Below, one piece after another: positions 1 to 6,681 of a DNA stretch of 7,657 nucleotides. The stretch covers positions 1 to 7,657 of the forward strand of contig VYDF01000192.1 of the NCBI GenBank assembly GCA_009843565.1, read 5' to 3'. The notes beneath the pieces were generated by a model. It saw nothing but the letters and a program-made list of their open reading frames with translations, had not been told where the DNA came from and made no database searches. Numbering within the stretch: position 1 is the stretch's first letter; every line of letters starts with the position of its first letter. A program made the position numbers and the translations under genes. The stretch comes from Acidimicrobiia bacterium. GTDB lineage: Bacteria > Actinomycetota > Acidimicrobiia > Acidimicrobiales > Bin134.

Positions 1-1
1 G

Positions 2-382
2 GGCGCCGACGGTGTGTGGGCCACGGTTGACCAAACCCAGCGCACCCGGTTCTTCTCCGACGCATCGGCCCCCACCAACCGGCTTTGGCTGTTGGCCACC
101 GACCGCCCCCAGTACTTCGAATCCTCCGCTCATAGCCACTCCCAGGACGAGTTGATCCATGTGCTGCGCGGGGAGATCAGAGTGGGTCGTCGAATGGTCG
201 GCGTGGGCGACACCTTGTGGGTGGCCGCCGACCGCCGCTACAAGCTCTATAGCGGCGACGACGGCGTCCACTTCATCAACTACCGCCGGGACGCCTCGGT
301 CATGACCTCCCCCAACTACGACGGGCCCCTGCTGGAAGCCGGCGAGCCCACCAACATGACCTGGATCAACGACACCCGCTGA
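2..382 (+). CDS. Cupin-domain protein, 5' end probably outside the window
   Basis: Small cupin beta-barrel protein of unknown substrate, probably cytoplasmic, since no signal peptide is visible in the part present. A GTG at 14 could start a 122-residue protein, but the frame stays open to the left edge (codons from base 2), so the true start may lie upstream. Numbered from GTG 14, the first cupin motif is clear: H40, H42 and E46, followed six residues later by a glycine, matching HxH(x)3E(x)6G. The second cupin motif is weak: after G65-D66 the usual metal-binding His position appears to be taken by Y76, although a His occurs further on in GVHFINY. Cupins range from metal enzymes to sugar or ligand binders, so no reaction is proposed. 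The gene ends 26 bases before the first hydrolase and may be unrelated to it. The fold is fairly certain; the function is unknown. Confidence 0.75.
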   Translation, partial: GADGVWATVDQTQRTRFFSDASAPTNRLWLLATDRPQYFESSAHSHSQDELIHVLRGEIRVGRRMVGVGDTLWVAADRRYKLYSGDDGVHFINYRRDASVMTSPNYDGPLLEAGEPTNMTWINDTR

Positions 383-408
383 GCAATCCAGGTCTGCCCA
401 CGATTTCT

Positions 409-2016
409 ATGCCAGAGCTGGTGGTTTGCAGGGTGTTCCATCGCGTGGCGGCGCTATTGACTGTGGCAGGGCTCTCGGCTTCAGCGTGTAGCGGCAATGA
501 CCCTCACCAGGGTGCTCTGTACGAGCCACCTCCGAATCCAGCAGCAGAGGGGGCCGTGACAGCCGAATTGACGCCAGAGTCAACGGTTCAAGCAACCTCG
601 GAGGCTGATCCTCTGCCCAAAGCGGAGCCGGAAACAGAACCAGAACCGGATATCACGCCGGTCGCCGAACCTGAAGGGCCGGTGCCAGCACCGCTGGCCT
701 TCCGAGACTGCGGACAGGTCTACCGTTGCGCTGAGCTCGAGGTGCCTGCTGACCACGCCAATCCCGGCGCCGGAACCGTGACCCTGGAGCTGGGATTGCT
801 CTCCGGGGGCAACCCCGGAACCCGTATCGGTGTGCTGCTCGTCCACCGTGGTGGTCCGGGCGGCGATATGAGCGACTTCTTGGGCAGGGGCGCACATCTC
901 ACACCCCGAGTGCTGGCCCGCTTTGACATCGTGGCGTGGAATCAGCGGGGTGTGATGGGGAGCGTGCCCCACGATTGCCGGGAGGAAGCTGAGCATCTGT
1001 CTCTGCTGGATCAATCACCAGACACCCCCGAGGAGCAGGCGGCGGCAGATGATGCATTCCGAGAAACGGCCGACGCCTGTGTGGGCAGCCTGGGTGAGAA
1101 CGCCAGTCTGATAGGCACGACTCAGACTGTGAACGACATGGATCTGATCCGCCAAGCACTGGGGGAGGAGCAGATCAGCTACCTAGGCTTCAGCTACGGC
1201 TCACTGCTTGGCCTGCATTATGCCGACAGATACGGCCCCCATCTTCGGGCGATTGTGGTCGACGGAGTGGTGGATCCGGCACTGAGCAACGAGGAATTCT
1301 TGGTTGGCCAGAAGAAGGGCCTAGCCCGTGTGATCGACGATCTATTCGACAACTGCCGGCAAGACCCGGACTGTCCGATTCCTGGCGACCCTGCCGAAGC
1401 CGTAGAGGAGTTGGCAATGCGAGTCGAAAAAGAACCGTTGCTAGATGTCCAAGGAAACGTTCTCGTAGGACCAGGTGAGGTCAGACTCGCACTTCTTTCC
1501 GCTACCTATGATTTCGATGCGTGGCCAGTCTTCTACCTTGGCGTTGCCAGAGCGTTCGAGGGGCATGGGCTGATGTTGAGCACCTTGGCCACCAGATTCC
1601 TAGAGCGCGTCGATCGCGGCTCCTTTCTCAGCATTCGCTGCGCAGACGTCGGGAGAATGAGCCAACCCGAAGTAGAACGGTTGAACCAGCGACTCAATGA
1701 AACATCTAGCGAAATTAGTTGGATTTGGGGGACATTTACCGCAGTGTGCCAATACTGGCCCGAAACCGAACCGTTGCCCGTTGGTCCGATCCGCGCCCCC
1801 GAGGCATCATCAGTGCTGGTAGTGGGCAACCGGGGAGACAACGCCACTCCCTATGAATGGGCCGTATCGGCAGCAGCGTCTCTGGATAACGGAGTGCTGT
1901 TGACCTACAACGGGCAGGAACACGCCAGCTATCGCCGTCACCCGTGTGTAACCCAAGTGGTGGATGACTACCTCATCGATCTGGTCTTGCCTTCAAGTGA
2001 CATCGAGTGCGGTTGA
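409..2016 (+). CDS. Secreted lipoprotein alpha/beta hydrolase, tripeptidyl-aminopeptidase (TAP, S33) type, copy 1
   Basis: Predicted membrane-anchored serine hydrolase of 535 residues, likely an aminopeptidase that trims short peptides from N termini outside the cell. The N terminus is a signal peptide ending in SASAC (Cys27). The -3 residue is Ala rather than the usual Leu, so the lipobox is imperfect. An acidic Pro/Glu-rich linker follows to about residue 97. The hydrolase core has an oxyanion-type HRGGPGG (146-152), WNQRG, the nucleophile elbow GFSYG with Ser262, Asp477 in GDNATPY and His505 in EHASY. The last part matches the TAP-like C-terminal domain. Ten core cysteines suggest disulfides and fit export. 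No clear Shine-Dalgarno precedes ATG 409; in-frame GTGs at 421, 433 and 445 are alternatives. Around 1390-1740 its codons are visibly less G/C-biased than in its neighbour. The family is secure; peptidase rather than esterase activity is inferred. Confidence 0.88.
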   Translation: MPELVVCRVFHRVAALLTVAGLSASACSGNDPHQGALYEPPPNPAAEGAVTAELTPESTVQATSEADPLPKAEPETEPEPDITPVAEPEGPVPAPLAFRDCGQVYRCAELEVPADHANPGAGTVTLELGLLSGGNPGTRIGVLLVHRGGPGGDMSDFLGRGAHLTPRVLARFDIVAWNQRGVMGSVPHDCREEAEHLSLLDQSPDTPEEQAAADDAFRETADACVGSLGENASLIGTTQTVNDMDLIRQALGEEQISYLGFSYGSLLGLHYADRYGPHLRAIVVDGVVDPALSNEEFLVGQKKGLARVIDDLFDNCRQDPDCPIPGDPAEAVEELAMRVEKEPLLDVQGNVLVGPGEVRLALLSATYDFDAWPVFYLGVARAFEGHGLMLSTLATRFLERVDRGSFLSIRCADVGRMSQPEVERLNQRLNETSSEISWIWGTFTAVCQYWPETEPLPVGPIRAPEASSVLVVGNRGDNATPYEWAVSAAASLDNGVLLTYNGQEHASYRRHPCVTQVVDDYLIDLVLPSSDIECG

Positions 2017-2079
2017 GCAGGTTGGCTGACACGGAACTGTTGCCGCGCCCGGATATCTTGAAGCGGCCAGACCACTATC

Positions 2080-2086
2080 AAGGAGG
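2080..2086 (+). promoter_or_regulatory. Strong Shine-Dalgarno deciding the start of hydrolase copy 2
   Basis: AAGGAGG, a near-perfect complement of the 16S rRNA 3' end, lies four bases before ATG 2091. It is the clearest ribosome binding site in the window. It favours ATG 2091 over the in-frame GTG at 2007, which would add 28 residues ahead of the signal peptide. Confidence 0.85.
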
Positions 2087-2090
2087 ACGA

Positions 2091-3707
2091 ATGAGAAGGC
2101 GGCCGAGGGCGACTGTTTGGCTGGGTGCGCTGTTGATTGCGGCCCTGATCGCAGCAGGCTGTTCCGACGGCGACGCGCCTGCGGCATCGAGTGTTGAGCC
2201 CACTGAGACTTCCGCGACCGCAACGGAGGTGCCGCCAGAGGCCACTGTGCCCGCGCCTACCGAGGAGGCGACCCCTACCGCGGTTGTGCCTGCGCCTACT
2301 GAAGAGGCGGCACCCACCGAAGAGCCGGCGCCTACTGGGGAGCCGGTACCCACCGCGGTTCAACCCGAACCTGAAGCCTCCATCTTTCAAGATTGCGGGC
2401 AGGTTTATCTCTGCGCCGAGTTGGAAGTTCCTGCCGACCACAACGATCCGGACGCCGGAACCATCACTCTGGAGCTCGGAATGCTCCCGGCTGGCGACCA
2501 GGATCAGCGTATCGGTGTGATGCTGGTGAATCCCGGCGGCCCTGGCGGAGAAATGGGCGGCTTTCTGGAATACGGCGCGGGGCTGTCCGACCAGTTGCTG
2601 GACCGGTTCGACGTGGTGGGTTGGAACCCCCGAGGGGTGACCGCCAGCCTGAACCCTAACTGCCACGAAGAAGCCGAGAACCTCCAGTTGGTGGGAGCGC
2701 TTTCGGACACTCCGGAGAACGAGGCCGCGATCACAGAAGCAGCTCGACAGGCCGCCGAAGCCTGTTTGGCTGGCTTGGACGGTCGTGCCGAGCTCATCAG
2801 CACGGTGCAGACCGTGCACGACATGGATTTGATCCGCCAGGCCTTGGGCGAGGATCAGATCAGCTTCTTCGGCTACAGCTACGGCACGGTGCTGGGCCAG
2901 TTTTATGCCGATCAATACGGTGACAACACCCGGGCCGTGGTGATCGACGGGGTGCTGGATACGTCGTTGACCCATGAGGACGTCTTGGTGGAGCAGATCA
3001 GGGGCTTCGCTCGAGTGGTCGACGCGGTGTTCGACGCCTGTTTGCGAGATGGAGCGTGCCCGATTGTCGGCAATCCCAAGTCGGCCTACCTCCAGCTGAA
3101 GGACAGCCTAGAGACCGACCCGCTGCTCGATTCCGAGGGCAATGTGCTGGCGGGACCGGGGGAGGCGCAGCTGGCTTTGGTGATCATCTCCTATAGCTCC
3201 GCCAACGCGTGGCCATTGTTTTATGAGGCATTCGCCCAGGCTTGGGGGGAGGGCGATGGCCAGGGATTGCACGACTTGGCTCAGTTCTATCTGGGAGCTG
3301 TGGATCTCGGCTCGTTTTTCAGCATCAGTTGCACCGACGGCGGCCGGTTTAGCGAGAGCGACTTGGATCGGCTCGTCGAGCGGATGATCGAAGAGGCCGG
3401 CGAGTTCGGACGAGCCGCAGCCGCCGAGGCCCGCATGTGCGTGTATTGGGAAGACACTGAGACTCGCCCGCACGAGCCGGTCCGGGCCCCAGATGCGCCC
3501 CCGGTGCTGGTAATCGGGAACCGGGGCGACAACGCCACCCCCTATGAGTGGGCGGTTGCAGTGGCCGAGGCTTTGGAGACCGGCGTGCTGCTGACTTACA
3601 ACGGCACAGGTCACACCAGCTATGGCCTGCATCCCTGCGTGGACGAGGTGGTGGACAACTATCTCATCGACTTGGTGCTGCCATCCGAAGACATCGAGTG
3701 CGGCTGA
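2091..3707 (+). CDS. Secreted lipoprotein alpha/beta hydrolase, tripeptidyl-aminopeptidase (TAP, S33) type, copy 2
   Basis: Predicted lipid-anchored extracellular serine peptidase of 538 residues, a tandem paralogue of the preceding gene with about half the core residues identical by eye. ATG 2091 is chosen because AAGGAGG lies just upstream and the protein then opens with a compact signal peptide: basic MRRRPR, a hydrophobic stretch, then AAGC with Cys24. A linker of VPAPTEEA-like repeats runs to about residue 97. The core shows the canonical family oxyanion motif NPGGPGG (147-153), WNPRG, GYSYG with nucleophile Ser263, Asp480 in GDNATPY and His508 in GHTSY, followed by a TAP-like C-terminal segment ending in IECG. 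All ten core cysteines are shared with copy 1. Its motifs look more canonical than those of copy 1, so it is probably the conserved catalytic member. The next gene starts inside its last codons. Peptide substrate is inferred from family only. Confidence 0.92.
   Translation: MRRRPRATVWLGALLIAALIAAGCSDGDAPAASSVEPTETSATATEVPPEATVPAPTEEATPTAVVPAPTEEAAPTEEPAPTGEPVPTAVQPEPEASIFQDCGQVYLCAELEVPADHNDPDAGTITLELGMLPAGDQDQRIGVMLVNPGGPGGEMGGFLEYGAGLSDQLLDRFDVVGWNPRGVTASLNPNCHEEAENLQLVGALSDTPENEAAITEAARQAAEACLAGLDGRAELISTVQTVHDMDLIRQALGEDQISFFGYSYGTVLGQFYADQYGDNTRAVVIDGVLDTSLTHEDVLVEQIRGFARVVDAVFDACLRDGACPIVGNPKSAYLQLKDSLETDPLLDSEGNVLAGPGEAQLALVIISYSSANAWPLFYEAFAQAWGEGDGQGLHDLAQFYLGAVDLGSFFSISCTDGGRFSESDLDRLVERMIEEAGEFGRAAAAEARMCVYWEDTETRPHEPVRAPDAPPVLVIGNRGDNATPYEWAVAVAEALETGVLLTYNGTGHTSYGLHPCVDEVVDNYLIDLVLPSEDIECG
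2247..2345 (+). repeat. Degenerate Pro/Thr/Glu repeats coding the linker of hydrolase copy 2
   Basis: Two VPAPTEEA units (2247-2270 and 2286-2309) are followed by shorter APTEEP and APTGEP units to 2345. They are in frame and encode the acidic, flexible spacer between the lipid-anchored cysteine and the hydrolase domain. Units differ mainly at third codon positions, for example ACC versus ACT for Thr and GAG versus GAA for Glu, so they are not fresh duplications. Confidence 0.75.
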
Positions 3708-4882
3708 GATTGCGTGGCGGCTTCGCGCCCTTCGGCGCGGCTTTGTTGACCCTTGGGCTGTTCTGCGGGATTACGGGCTGTGGCGGGAGCGCCGAGGTGA
3801 CACTGGAGGTAAGCCGGGAGGAGGTTGAGGCCACCCCGACACCGGAGCCGACAGAGGCAATTGCCACGCAGCCACCCCTGGCACCATCGGCGAGTCCAAC
3901 GCCTGCACCCTTGCCCGCGGCAACCCCTGCGGCGACAGCAGCGGTTTCGGCTACTCCCGAGCCGACACCCACTCCTGATCGCTCCGCTCAAGAGTTTTTG
4001 GAGTCTCTGGCCGGAGAGTTTCATTTTGTGCTGGCCGAAGAGTTCGAGTACTTGGCTGAGATCTCCGATGAATGGAATCCCGACTCGCAGATCTCAATTG
4101 CGTTGGTGCTTCCCGACGAAACACTCCACGGTTATCTGGCCACTGAGTCTCGGATCTCGGCCAGCGCGGTCAAGCCGCTGTGGGTCGCAGCCGCTCTCGA
4201 TGCGGCCGGAGTGGAGGAAGTGCGGCCGCTGGCCTATTCCGCCTTGATTCTGTCTGACAACTTGGCCGGTGGAAGGTTGATCGATTTGGCCGGAGGTGTC
4301 GACGCGGTGAATGACTGGACTTGGAATGTGGCCGAGCTGTCCGACACCCGCCTGGAGGCGTGGCGGTTCGAAGACCCCAATCGGGTGGCCGGAAATTTCC
4401 GGCCCGAGAATCCTCTGGGCAACCGCACCACCATGGCTGATTTAGCCCTCTTCTTCGCCCGTCTGTACAAGGGCGAGTTTCTAGAACCCGACGAGTCGGC
4501 CGCCCTTCAACAGTGGCTGCTGGACACCTCCCACACCTTGAATTCTCCAAGAGACCTTGATGGGGTGTTGCTTGACCGACTGCCTTCCGAAGTGGCTGAA
4601 TCATCCCTGCACAAGGCGGGTTGGCTTCGACCGAACTGCTGCCCAGCGGAATACCGGCAGATGATTGACGCAGGAATCATCGTGCTTCCTGACGAAAGCT
4701 GGTATGCGCTGGCAATCTTGAGTGCCCGGGGGGAGTTCTACGACCTGACGAATCAATGGGTGTCTTTGGCCGCCTGTCGGATCTACGCATTTGTGGCCAA
4801 AGACCCCGACCTTGTTTGCGAGCGAGAAGACGACGGCGTCCACGACCCCGAAATCTGGCCTGAAGCTGGAACCGGCTCCTAG
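3698..4882 (+). CDS. Lipoprotein with compact class A beta-lactamase/PBP-like serine hydrolase domain
   Basis: Predicted lipid-anchored serine hydrolase of 394 residues related to class A beta-lactamases and small penicillin-binding proteins. The frame is open further upstream, but GTG 3698, overlapping the end of the preceding hydrolase by 10 bases, gives a sensible signal peptide (RLRLR, hydrophobic stretch, ITGC with Cys28). TTG 3710 is an alternative. A Pro/Thr/Ala linker runs to about residue 95, then a helical acidic segment. All three active-site boxes are visible: SAVK (Ser156, Lys159), SDN (186-188) and KAG (306-308), the last in place of KTG. A RTTM segment aligns with the RDTTTP region after the omega loop, and Glu225 lies near the expected general-base position in a reshaped loop. 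SxxK to SDN is 30 residues, about half the usual distance. D,D-peptidase, beta-lactamase or esterase activity are all possible; an inactive binder cannot be excluded. Overlap suggests translational coupling. Confidence 0.82.
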   Translation: MRLRLRGGFAPFGAALLTLGLFCGITGCGGSAEVTLEVSREEVEATPTPEPTEAIATQPPLAPSASPTPAPLPAATPAATAAVSATPEPTPTPDRSAQEFLESLAGEFHFVLAEEFEYLAEISDEWNPDSQISIALVLPDETLHGYLATESRISASAVKPLWVAAALDAAGVEEVRPLAYSALILSDNLAGGRLIDLAGGVDAVNDWTWNVAELSDTRLEAWRFEDPNRVAGNFRPENPLGNRTTMADLALFFARLYKGEFLEPDESAALQQWLLDTSHTLNSPRDLDGVLLDRLPSEVAESSLHKAGWLRPNCCPAEYRQMIDAGIIVLPDESWYALAILSARGEFYDLTNQWVSLAACRIYAFVAKDPDLVCEREDDGVHDPEIWPEAGTGS

Positions 4883-4938
4883 CAACTCCAAGCTTTTCCG
4901 CTCCGACATGGGCGATTGAGCCGTGCCAGCATGGGGCG

Positions 4939-5766
4939 ATGCAGAACTTTGACGACAAGGTGGCAGTGATAACCGGTGCAGCCAGCGGGATCGGAGCGGC
5001 GTTGGCGGCCGGATTCGGCGCCGAGGGGGCCAAGGTGGTGGCCGCAGACATCGATCTCGCGGGAGCCGCTGCCACCGCCGATGCCGTCGGAGACAATGCG
5101 GTGGCGGTCGAGGTGGATGTTGCCGACCGCGCATCGGTCGAGGCGCTGGCCGATGCCTCCTGGGACGCTTTCGGGCAGGTAGACCTGCTGTTCAACAATG
5201 CTGGAGTTTTCCAGGCCGGGCTCATGTGGGAGCGCACCCAGGCCGACTGGGATTGGGTGCTCGGCGTGAACGTGTACGGCATCATCAACGGAGTGGCTGC
5301 CTTCGTGCCCCGCATGATGGCCCAGGACACCGAGGGGCACATCGTGAACACTGCGTCGGCGGCGGCCTTTGTAGCCGGCGGCTTCTCCAGCCCCTATGTG
5401 GTGTCGAAGTGCGCTGCGTTCTCGCTCACTGAGTGCCTGGCCCTTGATCTGGCCGCAGTGGAGTCCAAGGTCAAGGCCTCGGTGCTCACCCCCAGTGCCA
5501 TTGACACCGCCATTGCCCACACCGCCCGAGTGCGCGGTGAGCGATACGGCACCGATGAGAGCGAGGACAACGCTTTCGTGGTGGAGTCGCTGTCGAAGAT
5601 GACCGCGACTGGCATCTCGCCAACCGATGTGGTTGGCCCGGTCTTGGCCGGCATCAGGGCGGGGGACTTCCTCATCCCCACCAAGCCCAGCTACGCCAAC
5701 CAGATCCAGGTTCGCTACGACGCATTGTTGGAGCGGAGAATCCCCCCAATGGCTGAAGTCGACTAG
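4939..5766 (+). CDS. SDR family NAD(P)-dependent oxidoreductase
   Basis: Classical short-chain dehydrogenase/reductase of 275 residues, cytoplasmic, with no signal peptide. It would interconvert an alcohol and a ketone or aldehyde on an unidentified small molecule. The Rossmann nucleotide-binding motif TGAASGIG is at 12-19, and Asp37 at the end of the second strand suggests NAD(H) rather than NADP(H). NNAG is at 86-89, and the catalytic tetrad is complete: Asn111 in VNVYG, Ser140, Tyr153 and Lys157 in YVVSK. Length is normal for the family. The start ATG 4939 places the Rossmann strand a few residues in, as expected; only a weak GGGGCG precedes it. It sits 56 bases after the beta-lactamase-like gene and 12 before the deacetylase, and is the only clearly intracellular enzyme among exported lipoproteins. 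Family is very secure, substrate unknown. Confidence 0.95.
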   Translation: MQNFDDKVAVITGAASGIGAALAAGFGAEGAKVVAADIDLAGAAATADAVGDNAVAVEVDVADRASVEALADASWDAFGQVDLLFNNAGVFQAGLMWERTQADWDWVLGVNVYGIINGVAAFVPRMMAQDTEGHIVNTASAAAFVAGGFSSPYVVSKCAAFSLTECLALDLAAVESKVKASVLTPSAIDTAIAHTARVRGERYGTDESEDNAFVVESLSKMTATGISPTDVVGPVLAGIRAGDFLIPTKPSYANQIQVRYDALLERRIPPMAEVD

Positions 5767-5778
5767 TTAACTGGTTGC

Positions 5779-6675
5779 ATGACCCGGCGTGCGGCTGTTG
5801 CTATCGCTGTGGTTGTGATCCTCGCAGGATGCGGTCAAAGCAGTCCTTCTTCGCATCTCGTCTCATCGCCTGTTCCCTCTCCGCCGGCGCCATCTGAACC
5901 CGCCCCGGCGACTCCGGCCCCCACCTCGGTCCCAATACCAGACTCGGCCCCGACAACGCCTTCGGTTCGCACTCCGAGTCCGCCTCCGGCATCGGCCCCG
6001 ACCCCGTCGTCATCTCCGCCTCCATCTCCGACGCCTACTCCGGCACCGACCTCTCCTGCGAGTCCGACCCCGGCTCTGAGCCCGGCGCCGTCACCCACTC
6101 CCATTCCGACTCCCGACGCGTCTGCTCCGGTCATGTACCTGACGTTTGACGACGGTCCTCACCCCATCTACACGCCTCAGATACTCGATGTGTTGGCCCG
6201 CCATAGGGTTCAGGCCATGTTCTTCGTGGTCGGATCGCTGGCCGAGGCTAATCCCGGCATCATCCAGCGCATCATCGATGAGGGCCACACCCTGGGCAAT
6301 CACACCTGGAATCATGAGGCTCTGGGAGGGCTGACCCGCGCAGAATTCGATGAGACGGTAGGTCGGACCCAGGCCCTGCTCGGTGATCGGGGCAGCGCCT
6401 GTTTGAGGCCACCGTATGCGTCGATGGATGCCTCCACTCGTCCATGGGCTGCCGAGCACGGCCTGGACGTGGTCACGTGGGACACCAGCCCCAAAGACTG
6501 GCTCGAGGTCTCGGCGCAGGACGTTGCCCAACACCTCGTGGACTACGCCCGAGACGGCGTGGTCATGCTGCTTCACGACGGAGGCGGTGATCGCTCTCAA
6601 ACAGTCCTCGGCCTCGACAGTGCTCTCAGTGAATTGTCCAGTCGGGGCTACCGGTTCGAACCCCTCTGTCGGTAG
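5779..6675 (+). CDS. Lipid-anchored polysaccharide deacetylase (NodB / carbohydrate esterase 4)
   Basis: Predicted membrane-tethered metal-dependent deacetylase of 298 residues that removes N- or O-acetyl groups from an envelope polysaccharide, with peptidoglycan the simplest candidate. The N terminus MTRRAAV plus a hydrophobic stretch ends in the lipobox LAGC (Cys18). Nearly 100 residues of Pro/Ser/Thr-rich linker with PTP-type repeats follow. The NodB domain starts near residue 118 and its motifs are complete: TFDDGPH with Asp124 (base) and Asp125 (metal), HTWNH with metal ligands His175 and His179, RPPY at 210-213, WDTSPKDW, and LLHDGGG with His266. It ends soon after, so the domain is minimal. 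No good Shine-Dalgarno precedes ATG 5779, only 12 bases after the SDR stop, suggesting coupling or leaderless-like initiation. The antisense of the linker yields an artefactual Gly/Val-rich frame. Deacetylase assignment is secure; the polymer is inferred. Confidence 0.94.
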   Translation: MTRRAAVAIAVVVILAGCGQSSPSSHLVSSPVPSPPAPSEPAPATPAPTSVPIPDSAPTTPSVRTPSPPPASAPTPSSSPPPSPTPTPAPTSPASPTPALSPAPSPTPIPTPDASAPVMYLTFDDGPHPIYTPQILDVLARHRVQAMFFVVGSLAEANPGIIQRIIDEGHTLGNHTWNHEALGGLTRAEFDETVGRTQALLGDRGSACLRPPYASMDASTRPWAAEHGLDVVTWDTSPKDWLEVSAQDVAQHLVDYARDGVVMLLHDGGGDRSQTVLGLDSALSELSSRGYRFEPLCR

Positions 6676-6681
6676 CTGACC

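Noticed and set aside
2007..2090. GTG 2007 as the main start of hydrolase copy 2
   Set aside because: It adds 28 charged residues ahead of the signal peptide, while ATG 2091 has AAGGAGG directly upstream. It is kept only as a possible alternative start.
1968..2975. Long antisense open frame (335 codons) opposite hydrolase copy 2
   Set aside because: It is a GC-rich shadow of a gene with clear motifs. Its translation is rich in Arg/Gly/His and shows no recognisable domain, and it spans the strong Shine-Dalgarno and the intergenic gap of the sense strand.
3548..3697. N-terminal 50-codon extension of the beta-lactamase-like gene inside hydrolase copy 2
   Set aside because: It would place 50 Arg-rich residues before a good signal peptide and overlap the conserved catalytic end of copy 2; GTG 3698 gives a normal lipoprotein start.
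3724..3745. Rho-independent terminator after hydrolase copy 2
   Set aside because: The stem is only 6 bp, lacks a proper T tract and lies inside the next coding region.
5835..6134. Antisense Gly/Val/Ala-rich frame resembling a PE-PGRS-like protein
   Set aside because: It is the complement of the Pro/Ser/Thr linker codons of the deacetylase; such linkers routinely give Gly-rich antisense translations.
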